Assembly (NCBI GenBank): GCA_035541655.1
Contig: DATKMY010000162.1
Location: forward strand, 1 to 5,169
Length of the DNA: 5,169 nucleotides
Source of the DNA: CAIWHR01 sp035541655
GTDB lineage: Bacteria; Pseudomonadota; Gammaproteobacteria; Burkholderiales; Casimicrobiaceae
Reading direction: 5' to 3'
Part shown: positions 4,886-5,169 of the stretch, one piece after another
Layout: each line of letters begins with the position of its first letter
Numbering within the stretch: position 1 is the stretch's first letter
Made by a program: the position numbers and the translations under genes
Notes under the pieces: model-generated
What the model saw: only the letters and a program-made list of their open reading frames with translations
The model's database searches: none
What the model was told of the DNA's origin: nothing

Positions 4886-5169
4886 TCAGGTCAGCAGCCA
4901 GCCGCCGTCGATCACGAGATTGATGCCGTTCACGCCGCGGTTGGCGAACAGAAAATCGACCGCGCCGACGACGTCGTCCGTCGTCGCGAGACGACCGCCG
5001 GGCGTGCGCTTCTCGATGTTCGCGATCGCCTCCTTCTTGTCCGACCACGCCGGGCTGTCCGAGATGATGCCGGGATGGATTGCGTTGAAACGCACCGGCG
5101 CGAGCTCGACCGCGAGCGTGCGGATCAAGCTGCTTACGGCGCCGTTCACCGTGGTGATCGACGTCGAGC
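4886..5169 (-). CDS. SDR-family protein, C-terminal part, atypical active site (5' end outside window)
   Basis: The frame is open to the right edge, so only about the last 94 residues are visible; the GTG at 5149 is internal. The segment matches the C-terminal third of a Rossmann-fold short-chain dehydrogenase/reductase: helix GAVSSLIRTLAVELAP, then FNAIHPGI (equivalent of RVNAIxPG after strand 6), the substrate-loop SDSPAWSDKK, a GGRLATTDDVVGAVDFLFA helix and the terminal GVNGINLVIDGGWLLT. In classical members a YxxxK pair precedes GAV. Here the corresponding residues read ITTVN, so Tyr is Ile and Lys is Asn. The protein may therefore be a non-classical or non-catalytic member, though it keeps the overall fold. 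Its substrate is unknown. The lipase gene follows 259 bases downstream on the same strand, too far to assume an operon. Confidence 0.85.
   Translation of the reverse strand, partial: STSITTVNGAVSSLIRTLAVELAPVRFNAIHPGIISDSPAWSDKKEAIANIEKRTPGGRLATTDDVVGAVDFLFANRGVNGINLVIDGGWLLT

Noticed and set aside
4967..4978. Perfect 12-base palindrome GACGACGTCGTC
   Set aside because: It lies within the SDR coding sequence and is explained by Asp-Asp-Val-Val codons; no regulatory role is indicated.

Overview
The window is GC-rich (roughly two thirds G+C by eye) with dense, GC3-biased genes. The protein families suggest a proteobacterium, most likely a betaproteobacterium of the Burkholderiales such as Burkholderia. 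That placement is an inference from composition and gene content, not from a marker gene. I found no rRNA, tRNA, CRISPR array, insertion sequence or phage gene.

Layout. On the + strand, positions 3-1478 hold the 3' part of a large regulator: a helical-repeat region followed by a C-terminal winged helix and BTAD domain. Its 5' end lies outside the window. It converges, across 42 bases, on a run of genes all on the - strand. In transcription order these are the C-terminal part of an SDR-family protein (cut by the right edge), a secreted GDSL/SGNH esterase-lipase, a winged-helix regulator carrying a TolB-N/FlgO-like domain, and a small outer-membrane beta-barrel protein. The regulator and barrel genes are 15 bases apart and very probably form an operon. 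The lipase lies 181 bases upstream of the regulator, separated from it by two strong hairpins and the regulator's own control region, so it is probably a separate unit.

The most interesting part is the regulator-barrel unit. Upstream of the regulator are tandem 11-base direct repeats (CTGTATTCGAT, CTGTAAGCGAT, then a degenerate third), the spacing expected for OmpR/PhoB-type winged-helix proteins. This suggests autoregulation. The same leader contains nested inverted repeats, the outermost of which could mask the ribosome binding site. The regulator appears to have no membrane segment. Its last ~70-85 codons lose the codon periodicity of the gene, while the +1 frame keeps it and ends in an ATGA overlap with the barrel gene, which points to a frameshift or a misassigned C-terminus. 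The visible part of the SDR protein has Ile and Asn where the YxxxK catalytic pair is expected.

Working model (inference): a soluble winged-helix regulator controls its own expression and that of an outer-membrane barrel. An exported lipase is encoded next door. No complete new multi-gene system is evident.
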